Positions 18,759-27,211 of a stretch of 64,000 nt of DNA are shown one piece after another; within the stretch, counting starts at the first letter, position 1; each line of letters opens with the position of its first letter. The stretch is from Pseudescherichia sp031979925 (GTDB lineage Bacteria > Pseudomonadota > Gammaproteobacteria > Enterobacterales > Enterobacteriaceae), in contig NZ_DALZFB010000002.1 of NCBI RefSeq assembly GCF_031979925.1, positions 496,001 to 560,000 on the forward strand, given 5' to 3'. The translations under genes were made by a program, and so were the position numbers. The notes under the pieces are model-generated. The model did not search any database, was not told the origin of the DNA, and saw only the letters and a list, made by a program, of their open reading frames with translations.

Positions 18759-19565
18759 TCAGATTGTAAAGCTGGCCCATACCGGCGCATGGTCGGAGGG
18801 CTTCTCCATGCTGCGAATATCGTAATCGATGCCTGTCTCCTTGCAGCGGCTCGCCAGCGACTGGCTGGCCAGCAGCAGATCGATACGCAGCCCGCGGTTG
18901 TCATCAAACCCTTTTGAGCGGTAGTCAAACCAGGAGTAGCGATCCTGGGTTTCCGGGTTGGCGTGGCGGAAGGTATCCACCAGCCCCCACTCCAGCAGGC
19001 GGCCCAGCCACTCGCGCTCTTCCGGCAGGAACGAGCATTTGCCGCCGCGCAGCCAGCGCTTACGGCTCTCTTCCCCAATGCCGATATCGAGATCCGTGGG
19101 GCTGATATTCATATCACCCATGATCAGCACCGGGCTATCCTTCTGCAGCTCGTTATCCAGATAGCTTTGCAGATCGGCATAAAACTTCTCTTTGGCCGGG
19201 AATTTTGTCGGATGGTCGCGGCTTTCGCCCTGTGGGAAGTAGCCGTTGATCACCGTGATATTGCCGAGTGCAGAAGGGATCTCCGCCATGATAATCCGGC
19301 GCTGTGCCTCGCCGTCGTCACCGGGAAAGCCCCGGCGCACCGACACCGGCGTCTCTTTAGTAAGTAGCGCCACGCCGTAATGTCCTTTCTGGCCGTGATA
19401 AAAGACGTTATAGCCCAGCTTCGCCACCTCTTCGAGCGGGAACATATCGTCGTGAACCTTTGTCTCCTGCAGGCCAATCACGTCCGGCTGGTGTTTCTCT
19501 ACAATCGCCGCCAGCTGATGGGGGCGCGCGCGCAGCCCGTTGATATTAAAAGAAACAAATTTCAT
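18759..19565 (-). CDS. xthA: XthA, exonuclease III (AP endonuclease)
   Basis: The 268-residue enzyme cuts at abasic sites and degrades duplex DNA 3' to 5' in base-excision repair. Metal and catalytic motifs are in place: LQETK (Glu34), MGDMNISPTD (catalytic Asp), and KPSDHAPVW (catalytic His) near the end. I chose the ATG at 19565 that gives the conserved MKFVSFNINGLRAR start; a GTG four codons upstream is also open. Its ribosome binding site is weak. It is divergent from the ast operon. Confidence 0.97.
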   Translation of the reverse strand: MKFVSFNINGLRARPHQLAAIVEKHQPDVIGLQETKVHDDMFPLEEVAKLGYNVFYHGQKGHYGVALLTKETPVSVRRGFPGDDGEAQRRIIMAEIPSALGNITVINGYFPQGESRDHPTKFPAKEKFYADLQSYLDNELQKDSPVLIMGDMNISPTDLDIGIGEESRKRWLRGGKCSFLPEEREWLGRLLEWGLVDTFRHANPETQDRYSWFDYRSKGFDDNRGLRIDLLLASQSLASRCKETGIDYDIRSMEKPSDHAPVWASFTI

Positions 19566-19670
19566 ATTTTCTGCCACATAGCCAATTGATAAGCCCAGAT
19601 GTTAACAGAAAAAACGCAGCGTATCCGCCCTGGATTGCGAATACGCATTGCGCCCTGAAAAAGAGCACGC

Positions 19671-19687
19671 CGCACCGCAATGGGGCG
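19671..19687. promoter_or_regulatory. candidate NtrC enhancer site upstream of astC
   Basis: CGCACC-GCAAT-GGGGCG matches the NtrC palindrome TGCACC-N5-GGTGCA in 9 of 12 arm positions. It lies about 200 bases upstream of the sigma-54 type promoter, a normal enhancer distance. E. coli ast is activated by NtrC with ArgR assistance. The rest of the 410-base xthA-astC gap is AT-rich and holds no gene. Confidence 0.5.
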
Positions 19688-19885
19688 AGAAACGGCGGTA
19701 AGTTTCGCTTGCGATCACACTTCCAGAATTAAATTTTATTCCTGCATAAATCTTCTGCTCTCAGGCATCGCCATCGGCGTTCTTTCTAACATTATTCACT
19801 TTTTATGCAATTTATATGAATAGCGCTCTGCTGTAACTCATTGATATGTCGTTGCCGCTTCGACGTTATGCATTTTTATCGCTGG

Positions 19886-19902
19886 CTGGCACGATGTGTG
19901 CA
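19886..19902 (+). promoter_or_regulatory. sigma-54 promoter of the ast operon
   Basis: CTGGCACGATGTGTGCA matches the -24/-12 consensus YTGGCACG-N4-TTGCW, with GG and GC at the required 12-base offset and only one mismatch in the TTGC block. It lies about 75 bases upstream of the astC ATG. E. coli astC is transcribed from a sigma-54 promoter under nitrogen limitation. Confidence 0.88.
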
Positions 19903-19975
19903 ATCTACATTCACAGGGCCAATGCTCACAATAATTAACATATTAACAACTTTTTATTTACCTGATGAGGTTGCT

Positions 19976-21196
19976 ATGTCTCTGTCAGTAACGCGTGAGA
20001 GTTTCGATGAGTGGATGCTGCCGGTGTATGCGCCTGCGCCTTTTATTCCGGTTCGTGGTGAGGGCTCCCGCCTGTGGGATCAGCAGGGGAAAGAGTATAT
20101 CGACTTTGCTGGCGGGATCGCCGTTAATGCCCTGGGCCATGCCCATCCGGGACTTTGCCGCGCCCTGAGCGAACAGGCGAGTAAGTTCTGGCATACCGGC
20201 AATGGCTACACTAACGAGCCAGCGCTACGGCTGGCAAAACGGCTTATTGATGCCACCTTTGCCGACCGGATCTTTTTCTGTAACTCCGGCGCTGAGGCTA
20301 ACGAGGCGGCGCTGAAGCTGGCGCGTAAATATGCCCACGATCGCTATGGCACGCAGAAGAGCGGCATCGTCGCCTTTAAAAATGCTTTCCATGGTCGGAC
20401 GCTGTTTACCGTCAGCGCCGGAGGCCAGCCCGCCTACTCGCAAGATTTTGCCCCGCTGCCGCCGGATATCCATCATGCGGTGTTTAACGATATCGCCTCT
20501 GTCCAGGCGTTGATGACCGATGATACCTGCGCGGTGATTGTTGAACCCATTCAGGGCGAAGGCGGTGTAGTGCCTGCGAAACCAGAATTTTTACAGGCGT
20601 TGCGTGAACTTTGCGATCGCCATAACGCGCTGCTGATCTTTGATGAAGTCCAAACTGGTGTAGGGCGTACCGGCGAGCTCTATGCCTATATGCACTACGG
20701 CGTCACGCCTGACGTACTGACCACCGCTAAAGCGCTGGGAGGCGGTTTTCCGATTGGGGCGATGCTGACGCGAGAAGCGTTCGCCAGCGTAATGACCGTC
20801 GGCACGCACGGGACAACCTACGGCGGTAACCCGCTGGCCGCCGCCGTAGCGGGTGAGCTGCTGGATAACGTCAACAATCGCGCCTTCCTTGACGGCGTCA
20901 AGCAGCGCCAGCAGACGTTTGTTGAACAATTGCAGGCCATTAACGCCCGTTCAGACCTGTTCAAAGAGATCAGAGGCATCGGCCTGCTGATTGGCTGTGA
21001 ACTGAACTCCGCCTGGGCCGGGAAAGCGAAACAGATCGCCCAGCTGGCCGCTGAGGAGGGCGCGATGGTGCTGATCGCCGGAGGTAACGTGGTGCGCTTC
21101 GCCCCGGCGCTAAATATCAGCGAGGAGGAGATCCGCACCGGCATGACACGCTTCTCCCGTGCCTGCGAACGATTTCTTGCGGGGTACGCAACATGA
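19976..21196 (+). CDS. astC: AstC, succinylornithine transaminase
   Basis: The 406-residue PLP enzyme, the length in E. coli, removes the alpha-side amino group of succinylornithine in the third step of arginine catabolism. The PLP Lys lies in TTAKALGGGFP, and the class III aminotransferase motif around IFDEVQTGVGRTG is intact. The ATG at 19976 follows TGATGAGG at good spacing; the open frame extends 45 codons upstream, across the sigma-54 promoter, and is not coding. Its stop overlaps the astA start (ATGA). It is first in astCADBE. Confidence 0.97.
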   Translation: MSLSVTRESFDEWMLPVYAPAPFIPVRGEGSRLWDQQGKEYIDFAGGIAVNALGHAHPGLCRALSEQASKFWHTGNGYTNEPALRLAKRLIDATFADRIFFCNSGAEANEAALKLARKYAHDRYGTQKSGIVAFKNAFHGRTLFTVSAGGQPAYSQDFAPLPPDIHHAVFNDIASVQALMTDDTCAVIVEPIQGEGGVVPAKPEFLQALRELCDRHNALLIFDEVQTGVGRTGELYAYMHYGVTPDVLTTAKALGGGFPIGAMLTREAFASVMTVGTHGTTYGGNPLAAAVAGELLDNVNNRAFLDGVKQRQQTFVEQLQAINARSDLFKEIRGIGLLIGCELNSAWAGKAKQIAQLAAEEGAMVLIAGGNVVRFAPALNISEEEIRTGMTRFSRACERFLAGYAT

Positions 21197-22227
21197 TGGT
21201 GATCCGTCCAATTGAGCATAGCGATCTGCCCGCCCTGATGCAGCTGGCGGGCAAAACAGGGGGTGGGCTAACCTCGCTGCCCGCCGATGAGGCCACGCTT
21301 GCGGCGCGTATCACCCGAGCGCGACAGACCTGGCAGGGCGAGCTGCCGAAGAGCGAGCAGGGTTATCTGTTTGTGCTTGAAGATACCGACAGCGGCACGG
21401 TGGCCGGGGTCTGCGCTATTGAGGTTGCTGTTGGGCTGAACGATCCCTGGTACAACTACCGGGTGGGCACCCTGGTGCATGCCTCGAAAGAGCTTAACGT
21501 CTACAACGCCCTGCCCACGCTGTTTTTAAGCAACGACCACACCGGCAGCAGCGAGCTGTGCACTCTGTTTCTCGATCCCGACTGGCGCAAGGCGGGCAAC
21601 GGCTACCTGCTCTCTAAATCACGATTTATGTTTATGGCCGCGTTTCGCGATCGCTTCAACGAAAAGGTGGTGGCGGAGATGCGCGGCGTGATTAGTGAGG
21701 ATGGCTACTCGCCGTTTTGGGACAGCCTGGGAAAAACCTTCTTCTCTATGTCCTTCAGCCGCGCCGATCGCCTGTGCGGCATCGGGCAGAAGGCCTTTAT
21801 CGCCGAGCTGATGCCCAAGCACCCTATCTACACCCAGTTCCTGACGGCAGAGGCGCAGGCGGTGATTGGCGAAGTGCATCCACAAACCGCTCCAGCGCGG
21901 GCGGTGCTGGAGAAAGAGGGATTCCGCTACCGCAACTATATCGACATTTTCGACGGCGGGCCGACGCTTGAGTGTGATATTGACCGAGTGCGCGCCATCC
22001 GTAAAAGCCGGCTGGTAGAGGTTGCCGAAGGACAGTCTGCGCCGGGCGAGTGGCCGCTCTGCATGGTGGCTAATGAGCAGTACCAGCAGTTTCGCGTCAT
22101 GCTGGTAGCCGCTAACCCCGATACCGAACGGCTGGTGCTGAGCGCCGCCCAGATAGATGTTCTCAAATGTCAGCCGGGCGACAAGGTTCGCCTGGTGCGG
22201 CTCTGTGCCGAGGAGAAAACTGCATGA
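21193..22227 (+). CDS. astA: AstA, arginine N-succinyltransferase
   Basis: The 344-residue enzyme transfers succinyl from succinyl-CoA to arginine, the committed step of the AST pathway. It is a member of a GNAT-related acyltransferase family. Conserved blocks seen are KTGGGLTSLP, NDPWYNYRVGTLVHAS and SELCTLFLDPDWRK. Four-base ATGA overlaps at both ends (with astC and astD) imply translational coupling. The length equals E. coli AstA. Confidence 0.97.
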   Translation: MMVIRPIEHSDLPALMQLAGKTGGGLTSLPADEATLAARITRARQTWQGELPKSEQGYLFVLEDTDSGTVAGVCAIEVAVGLNDPWYNYRVGTLVHASKELNVYNALPTLFLSNDHTGSSELCTLFLDPDWRKAGNGYLLSKSRFMFMAAFRDRFNEKVVAEMRGVISEDGYSPFWDSLGKTFFSMSFSRADRLCGIGQKAFIAELMPKHPIYTQFLTAEAQAVIGEVHPQTAPARAVLEKEGFRYRNYIDIFDGGPTLECDIDRVRAIRKSRLVEVAEGQSAPGEWPLCMVANEQYQQFRVMLVAANPDTERLVLSAAQIDVLKCQPGDKVRLVRLCAEEKTA

Positions 22228-23702
22228 GCTTATGGATCAACGGTGATTGGGTGACCGGTCAGGGCATTCGGCGTGAAAAACGCGATCCGGTGAAGGGCGA
22301 TCTGCTCTGGCAGGGAGAGGATGCGGATGCAGAGCAGGTTGCCGAGGCATGCCGGGCCGCCCGCGCCGCGTTTCCCGGCTGGGCGTCGCAGCCATTTGCT
22401 ACCCGTCAGGCCATTGTGGAAAAATTCGCTGCGCTGCTGGAAACGAACAGAGGTGCACTGACTGAGATTATCGCCCGGGAGACGGGCAAGCCACGCTGGG
22501 AAGCGGCGACCGAAGTCGGGGCCATGATTAACAAGGCCGCCATCTCGGTGAAGGCCTGGCATGTACGAACCGGCGAGCAGCAGACGGCGATGGCGGATGG
22601 GGCGGCAACCCTGCGTCATCGTCCTCACGGCGTGCTGGCGGTCTTCGGTCCCTATAACTTCCCGGGACATCTTCCCAACGGCCATATCATTCCGGCTCTG
22701 CTGGCGGGCAATACGCTGGTGTTTAAGCCCAGCGAGCTGACGCCGCACAGCGGCGAGGCGGTGGTGAAGCTCTGGGAGCAGGCGGGCCTTCCTGCCGGCG
22801 TGCTTAACCTCGTGCAGGGCGGACGCGAAACCGGCCAGACCCTCAGCGGCCTGGCGGATCTTGATGGCCTGCTCTTTACCGGCAGCGCCAGCACTGGCTA
22901 CCAGCTGCATCGCCAGCTTGCCGGGCAGCCGGAGAAGATCCTCGCCCTTGAGATGGGGGGAAACAATCCGCTGATCGTCGATGACGTAGCGGATCGCGAC
23001 GCCGCCGTGCATCTGACTATTCAGTCAGCGTTTATTACCGCAGGTCAGCGCTGCACCTGCGCCCGTCGACTGCTGGTGAAGCGCGGCGCGGAGGGCGACG
23101 CCTTTCTTGCCAGGCTGGTGGAGGTGGCTGGCCGCATCCAGCCCGGCAGCTGGGACGCCGAGCCGCAGCCGTTTACTGGCGGGCTGATCTCTGAGCAGGC
23201 GGCAGAGCAGGTCTATCAGGCGTGGCAGGCCCACGAGGCGCGCGGCGGCAGAACCCTGCTGGCACCGAAGCGCATTAAGGCCGGAACCTCGCTGCTCAGT
23301 CCGGGGATTATCGATCTTACCGGGGTGGCAGATGTGCCGGATGAAGAGGTATTCGGCCCGCTGCTAGGGGTCTGGCGCTACGACAGCTGGGAAGAGGCGA
23401 TTACGCTGGCAAATGCCACCCGCTACGGGCTGGCCTGCGGCCTGGTCTCGGCGGAGCGCGAGAAGTTTGACGCCCTGCTGCTGGCGGCGCGGGCCGGGAT
23501 CGTTAACTGGAACAAGCCTTTGACCGGCGCGGCGAGCACCGCCCCCTTTGGCGGCATCGGAGCCTCGGGCAATCATCGTCCCAGCGCCTGGTACGCCGCC
23601 GACTACTGCGCGTGGCCAATGGCGAGCCTTGAGTCAGCTGATTTGACCCTGCCGGAGACGCTCAGCCCGGGGCTGCATTTTTCAGCGGAGGAGGGAGCAT
23701 GA
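22224..23702 (+). CDS. astD: AstD, succinylglutamate semialdehyde dehydrogenase
   Basis: The 492-residue NAD-dependent aldehyde dehydrogenase oxidises succinylglutamate semialdehyde, the fourth AST step. The catalytic Cys lies in AGQRCTCARR, the catalytic Glu in LALEMGGNNP, and the Asn of the oxyanion hole in GPYNFPGHLPNGH. The start at 22224 overlaps the astA stop by ATGA and matches E. coli; the frame continues 19 codons upstream inside astA and is ignored. Its stop overlaps astB by ATGA. Confidence 0.97.
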   Translation: MSLWINGDWVTGQGIRREKRDPVKGDLLWQGEDADAEQVAEACRAARAAFPGWASQPFATRQAIVEKFAALLETNRGALTEIIARETGKPRWEAATEVGAMINKAAISVKAWHVRTGEQQTAMADGAATLRHRPHGVLAVFGPYNFPGHLPNGHIIPALLAGNTLVFKPSELTPHSGEAVVKLWEQAGLPAGVLNLVQGGRETGQTLSGLADLDGLLFTGSASTGYQLHRQLAGQPEKILALEMGGNNPLIVDDVADRDAAVHLTIQSAFITAGQRCTCARRLLVKRGAEGDAFLARLVEVAGRIQPGSWDAEPQPFTGGLISEQAAEQVYQAWQAHEARGGRTLLAPKRIKAGTSLLSPGIIDLTGVADVPDEEVFGPLLGVWRYDSWEEAITLANATRYGLACGLVSAEREKFDALLLAARAGIVNWNKPLTGAASTAPFGGIGASGNHRPSAWYAADYCAWPMASLESADLTLPETLSPGLHFSAEEGA

Positions 23703-25024
23703 AGGCGCACGAGGTAAACTTTGACGGCCTGGTGGGGCTGACCCACCACTATGCCGGACTCTCTTTTGGTAACGAGGCATCGACAAAGCACCGTAATCAG
23801 GTTTCTAACCCGAAGCTGGCAGCGAAGCAGGGCCTGCTGAAGATGAAGGCGCTAAGCGACGCGGGCTTTCCTCAGGCGGTGATCCCACCCCAGGAGCGAC
23901 CCAACGTTGCGGTGCTACGCCAGCTAGGGTTTAGCGGCAGCGATGAGCAGGTGGTTGCCAAAGCGGCAGCGCAGACGCCGGAGCTGCTCTCCGCAGCCAG
24001 TTCAGCCTCATCCATGTGGGTCGCCAACGCGGCCACGGTCTGCCCCTCCGCCGATGCGCTGGACGGCAGGGTGCATCTCACCGTCGCTAACCTCAACAAC
24101 AAGTTCCACCGTTCTAGCGAAGCGCCGACCACCGAGGCGCTGCTGCAGGCTATTTTCCGCGATGAGGGCCGCTTCGCCGTACATCCGGCGCTGCCGCAGG
24201 TGGCGCGCTTTGGCGACGAGGGGGCAGCAAACCATAACCGTCTCGGTGGCGAGTATGGGGAGCCGGGCCTTCAACTCTTTATCTACGGGCGCGAGGAGCA
24301 CGGTCACGCCGCACCCGAGCGCTATCCTGCCCGTCAGACCCTGGAGGCGAGCCAGGCGGTGGTGCGGTTAAATCAGGTTCATCCGGATCGGGTGATGTTC
24401 GCCCAGCAGAACCCGACGGTTATTGACGAAGGGGTGTTTCACAACGATGTGATAGCGGTAAGCAACCGTCAGCTGCTGTTCTGCCACGAACGGGCTTTTG
24501 TTAAGCAGTGCGGGCTGCTGAGCCATCTGGCGGAGCGGGTGCCGGGCTTTCAGGCCATTCAGGTGCCGGAGGAGGCGGTATCGGTGAAGGATGCCGTAGC
24601 AACCTATCTGTTTAACAGCCAGCTACTGAGCCGGGAGGATGGCTCAATGGTGCTGGTGGTGCCTCAGGAGTCGCAGGAGCATGCAGGCGTCTGGCACTAC
24701 CTCAACGGCCTGCTGGCAGAAGATAATCCGATCCGCGAGCTGAAGGTGTTCGATCTACGTGAGAGCATGGCTAACGGCGGCGGTCCGGCCTGCCTGCGTC
24801 TGCGCGTTGTGCTGACGCAGGAGGAGCGGCAGGCGGTTAACCCGGCGGTGATGATGTCGGACGCACTCTTTAACCAACTTAATGGATGGGTAGATCGCTA
24901 CTACCGCGATCGTTTGACTCAGGCCGATCTCGCCGACCCGCAACTGCTGCGCGAGGGAAGGGAGGCGCTGGACCAGCTGTCACAGCTGCTGGATCTTGGC
25001 TCGGTTTACCCTTTCCAGCGTTAA
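23699..25024 (+). CDS. astB: AstB, N-succinylarginine dihydrolase
   Basis: At 441 residues (E. coli 447), this enzyme hydrolyses succinylarginine to succinylornithine, two ammonia and CO2. It belongs to the amidinotransferase/pentein fold. The opening block EVNFDGLVGLTHHYAGLS is conserved, with the family's catalytic His region at HLDGRVHLT-like positions and a Cys near the end (GPACLRLRVVL). It is translationally coupled to astD by an ATGA overlap and is followed by astE after 10 bases. Confidence 0.96.
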   Translation: MKAHEVNFDGLVGLTHHYAGLSFGNEASTKHRNQVSNPKLAAKQGLLKMKALSDAGFPQAVIPPQERPNVAVLRQLGFSGSDEQVVAKAAAQTPELLSAASSASSMWVANAATVCPSADALDGRVHLTVANLNNKFHRSSEAPTTEALLQAIFRDEGRFAVHPALPQVARFGDEGAANHNRLGGEYGEPGLQLFIYGREEHGHAAPERYPARQTLEASQAVVRLNQVHPDRVMFAQQNPTVIDEGVFHNDVIAVSNRQLLFCHERAFVKQCGLLSHLAERVPGFQAIQVPEEAVSVKDAVATYLFNSQLLSREDGSMVLVVPQESQEHAGVWHYLNGLLAEDNPIRELKVFDLRESMANGGGPACLRLRVVLTQEERQAVNPAVMMSDALFNQLNGWVDRYYRDRLTQADLADPQLLREGREALDQLSQLLDLGSVYPFQR

Positions 25025-25034
25025 CGGAGACGCT

Positions 25035-26003
25035 ATGCACGATTTTCTCGCTTTAACGCTGGCCGGAAGCCATCCTGATATAAACAAAGGTGACAATGTC
25101 ACTTTTAGCTGGCGTTGGCACGGAGAGGGGCTACTGGAGTTAACCCCGCATCAACCTGTGGATCGCGCCCTGGTTCTATCGGCAGGGATCCACGGGAACG
25201 AGACCGCCCCGGTAGAGATTGTTGATAGCCTGCTGGCCGCGCTGTTTGCTGGTTCCCTGACGCTGCGCTGGCGCATGCTGGTGGTGCTGGGCAACCCCGA
25301 GGCGCTGCGCACTAACTGCCGTTATGTAGTCAACGATCTTAATCGCCTGTTTGGCGGGCGCTGGCAAGGACACCCCGCCAGTCTGGAGACCGAGCGGGCA
25401 GCGCAGCTCGAGCATGCCCTGAACCACTTCTTTGCTGATGGTGCGTCTGAAACGCGCTGGCATCTCGATCTGCATACTGCGATACGCGGCTCGCACCACC
25501 TGCGCTTCGGTGTTTTACCCTCCCGGGCAACGCCGTGGAATGAATCATTCCTGCAATGGTTAGGAGACGCAGGGCTGGAGGCGCTGGTCTTTCACCAGTC
25601 GCCGGGGGGCACCTTTACCCATTTCAGCTGCGAGCGTTTTAACGCCCTGGCCTGCACCCTGGAGTTGGGGAAAGCACTTCCCTTTGGGGAGAACGATCTT
25701 AGTCAATTCGCCGTGACCCGAAATGCGCTGGCGGCCCTGCTAAGCGATACCTCCTGGACGAGCCAGCATGAGCCGGTGCTGCGCTACCGTGTTACGCAGC
25801 AGATTACGCGTCATGGGGAGAATTTCCGGCTCTGTATGTCCGCCCAGACGCTTAACTTCACTGCATTCAGCGCCGGTACGCTGCTGGCAGAGGAGGGCGA
25901 AACGCGCTACGTGGTTCAACACGAGACGGAGTATGTATTATTTCCCAACCCAAACGTCGCGCCCGGCCTGCGAGCGGGTTTAATGCTGGAGCGGATTAAA
26001 TAG
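25035..26003 (+). CDS. astE: AstE, succinylglutamate desuccinylase
   Basis: The 322-residue zinc hydrolase splits succinylglutamate into glutamate and succinate, the last AST step. Zinc ligands His and Glu lie in GIHGNETAPVE and a further His in HLDLHTAIRGS. The ATG at 25035 follows ACGGAGA; the frame could begin 13 codons earlier, inside astB, but that has no family support. The length equals E. coli AstE. Divergence from E. coli is greater than for the other ast genes. It ends the operon; a 287-base gap precedes spy. Confidence 0.96.
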   Translation: MHDFLALTLAGSHPDINKGDNVTFSWRWHGEGLLELTPHQPVDRALVLSAGIHGNETAPVEIVDSLLAALFAGSLTLRWRMLVVLGNPEALRTNCRYVVNDLNRLFGGRWQGHPASLETERAAQLEHALNHFFADGASETRWHLDLHTAIRGSHHLRFGVLPSRATPWNESFLQWLGDAGLEALVFHQSPGGTFTHFSCERFNALACTLELGKALPFGENDLSQFAVTRNALAALLSDTSWTSQHEPVLRYRVTQQITRHGENFRLCMSAQTLNFTAFSAGTLLAEEGETRYVVQHETEYVLFPNPNVAPGLRAGLMLERIK

Positions 26004-26290
26004 AAGCGTGCCTTAAGAATTATTGCAGACTATTCTTACCAAACTGCTTTATTAATAATCGATGGAGGAGTATGCTCCTCCATATTACCTTCAAAATCAT
26101 CAGGTTGAATATTTTCGCTACATCTCTCCATCTTTTTTCCATATTGTCTTCACAATTGCCTGGAAACTGTTTTTTATACTTTCACTGTTTTACCGTTGCA
26201 CTGATTAATTGACGAAAAAGGTCGTAAAGTTAATCTCGTCAACACGGCAACGTGCCGTAAGTAAGAATAACTGAAAGAAGGATGAAGACT

Positions 26291-26770
26291 ATGCGTAAAT
26301 TGACCGCTCTGTTTGTTGCCTCTACCCTGGCGTTCGGCGCTGCTAACCTGGCTCACGCTGCTGAAACCACTACCGCACCGGATAACGGCGCAGCGATGCA
26401 CCATAAAGGCAAAATGGGCCCACATCACGATATGATGTTCAAAGACCTCAACCTGACCGACGCGCAGAAACAGCAGATCCGTGAGATCATGAAGAGCCAG
26501 CGTGACCAGATGAAACGTCCGTCTCTGGATGAGCGCCGCGCTGCCCATAGCATCATCGCCAGCGACACCTTCGATAAGGCGAAAGCCGAAGCGCAGATCG
26601 ACAAAATGGCCGAGCAGAACAAAGCCCGTATGCTGGCGCACATGGAAACCCAGAACAAAATCTATAACATCCTGACGCCGGAGCAGAAAAAGCAGTTTAA
26701 TGCCAATTTTGAGAAGCGTCTGACAGAACGTAAAGCGCCAGAAGGTAAAATGCCTGCACCTGCTGAGTAG
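26291..26770 (+). CDS. spy: Spy, ATP-independent periplasmic chaperone
   Basis: The 159-residue precursor has a signal peptide of about 23 residues (ending NLAHA|A). The mature protein is helical and rich in Met, Gln and Lys, with two LTxxQ-type motifs: LNLTDAQKQQIREI and ILTPEQKKQF. Spy cradles unfolded proteins in the periplasm and is induced by CpxR and BaeR envelope stress signalling. The ATG at 26291 is nine bases behind AGAAGGA; the upstream ATG at 26282 directly abuts that site. In E. coli the next gene is ves; here a 6.7 kb island intervenes. Confidence 0.96.
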   Translation: MRKLTALFVASTLAFGAANLAHAAETTTAPDNGAAMHHKGKMGPHHDMMFKDLNLTDAQKQQIREIMKSQRDQMKRPSLDERRAAHSIIASDTFDKAKAEAQIDKMAEQNKARMLAHMETQNKIYNILTPEQKKQFNANFEKRLTERKAPEGKMPAPAE

Positions 26771-26786
26771 ATCAGCACACCTTCTT

Positions 26787-26849
26787 AAGACCGCCGGTCT
26801 TGTCCACAGCTCCCATCGGGCAGTGGGCAGGCCCGGCGGTTTTTTTTTG
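26787..26849 (+). terminator. spy terminator, copy A of the repeated island-border element
   Basis: An outer stem, ACCGCCGG (26790-26797) with CCGGCGGT (26833-26840), encloses inner pairing CCC-ATC-GGG, and the structure ends in eight T residues. Related copies lie at 31806-31867 (B) and, in part, at 33434-33466 (C). All share the GGGCAG-CCGGCGGTTTTTT type 3' part. Confidence 0.8.
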
Positions 26850-27015
26850 CATTAAATAACCCAATGTGAATATTCTCTTAACTTATAAGGGAAATCATTA
26901 TCCCGATAAAGCGGTTCATTATTTCCCCTCAAGTAAATCTACGCGCTAAGCCAAATTGCCATTTTATATGTCACTGTTTTTGATACAGTGCGGTGCAAAA
27001 TAAGAACGTATTGCT

Positions 27016-27044
27016 TTGGACTTTTTTGATTAGAATTTTATAAC
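27016..27044 (+). promoter_or_regulatory. sigma-70 type promoter ahead of the Tc toxin gene
   Basis: TTGGAC and TATAAC are 17 bases apart in AT-rich DNA, 168 bases upstream of the toxin ATG. The remaining DNA between the spy terminator and the toxin gene (26850-27211) holds no gene that I can see. Confidence 0.55.
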
Positions 27045-27211
27045 TTCTGTAGATTGGTTCCTGTTTGATAAATATGGATTTTTCACTTCAGTAAAATCTT
27101 ACAAAGGTAGTGATAAATAGGTTGTTGCACAGGTCAGCCTATAACTTTTCCTTTTAAATTTAGCATCCTACGATGCCATCCCTATTTCTTTCCTGGATAA
27201 GGTGACACGCT

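Noticed and set aside
26120..26260. CpxR and BaeR boxes upstream of spy
   Set aside because: A single GTAAA at 26224 and a BaeR-like TTTTTTCCATATTG with a missing base were seen, but neither is good enough to list as a site.
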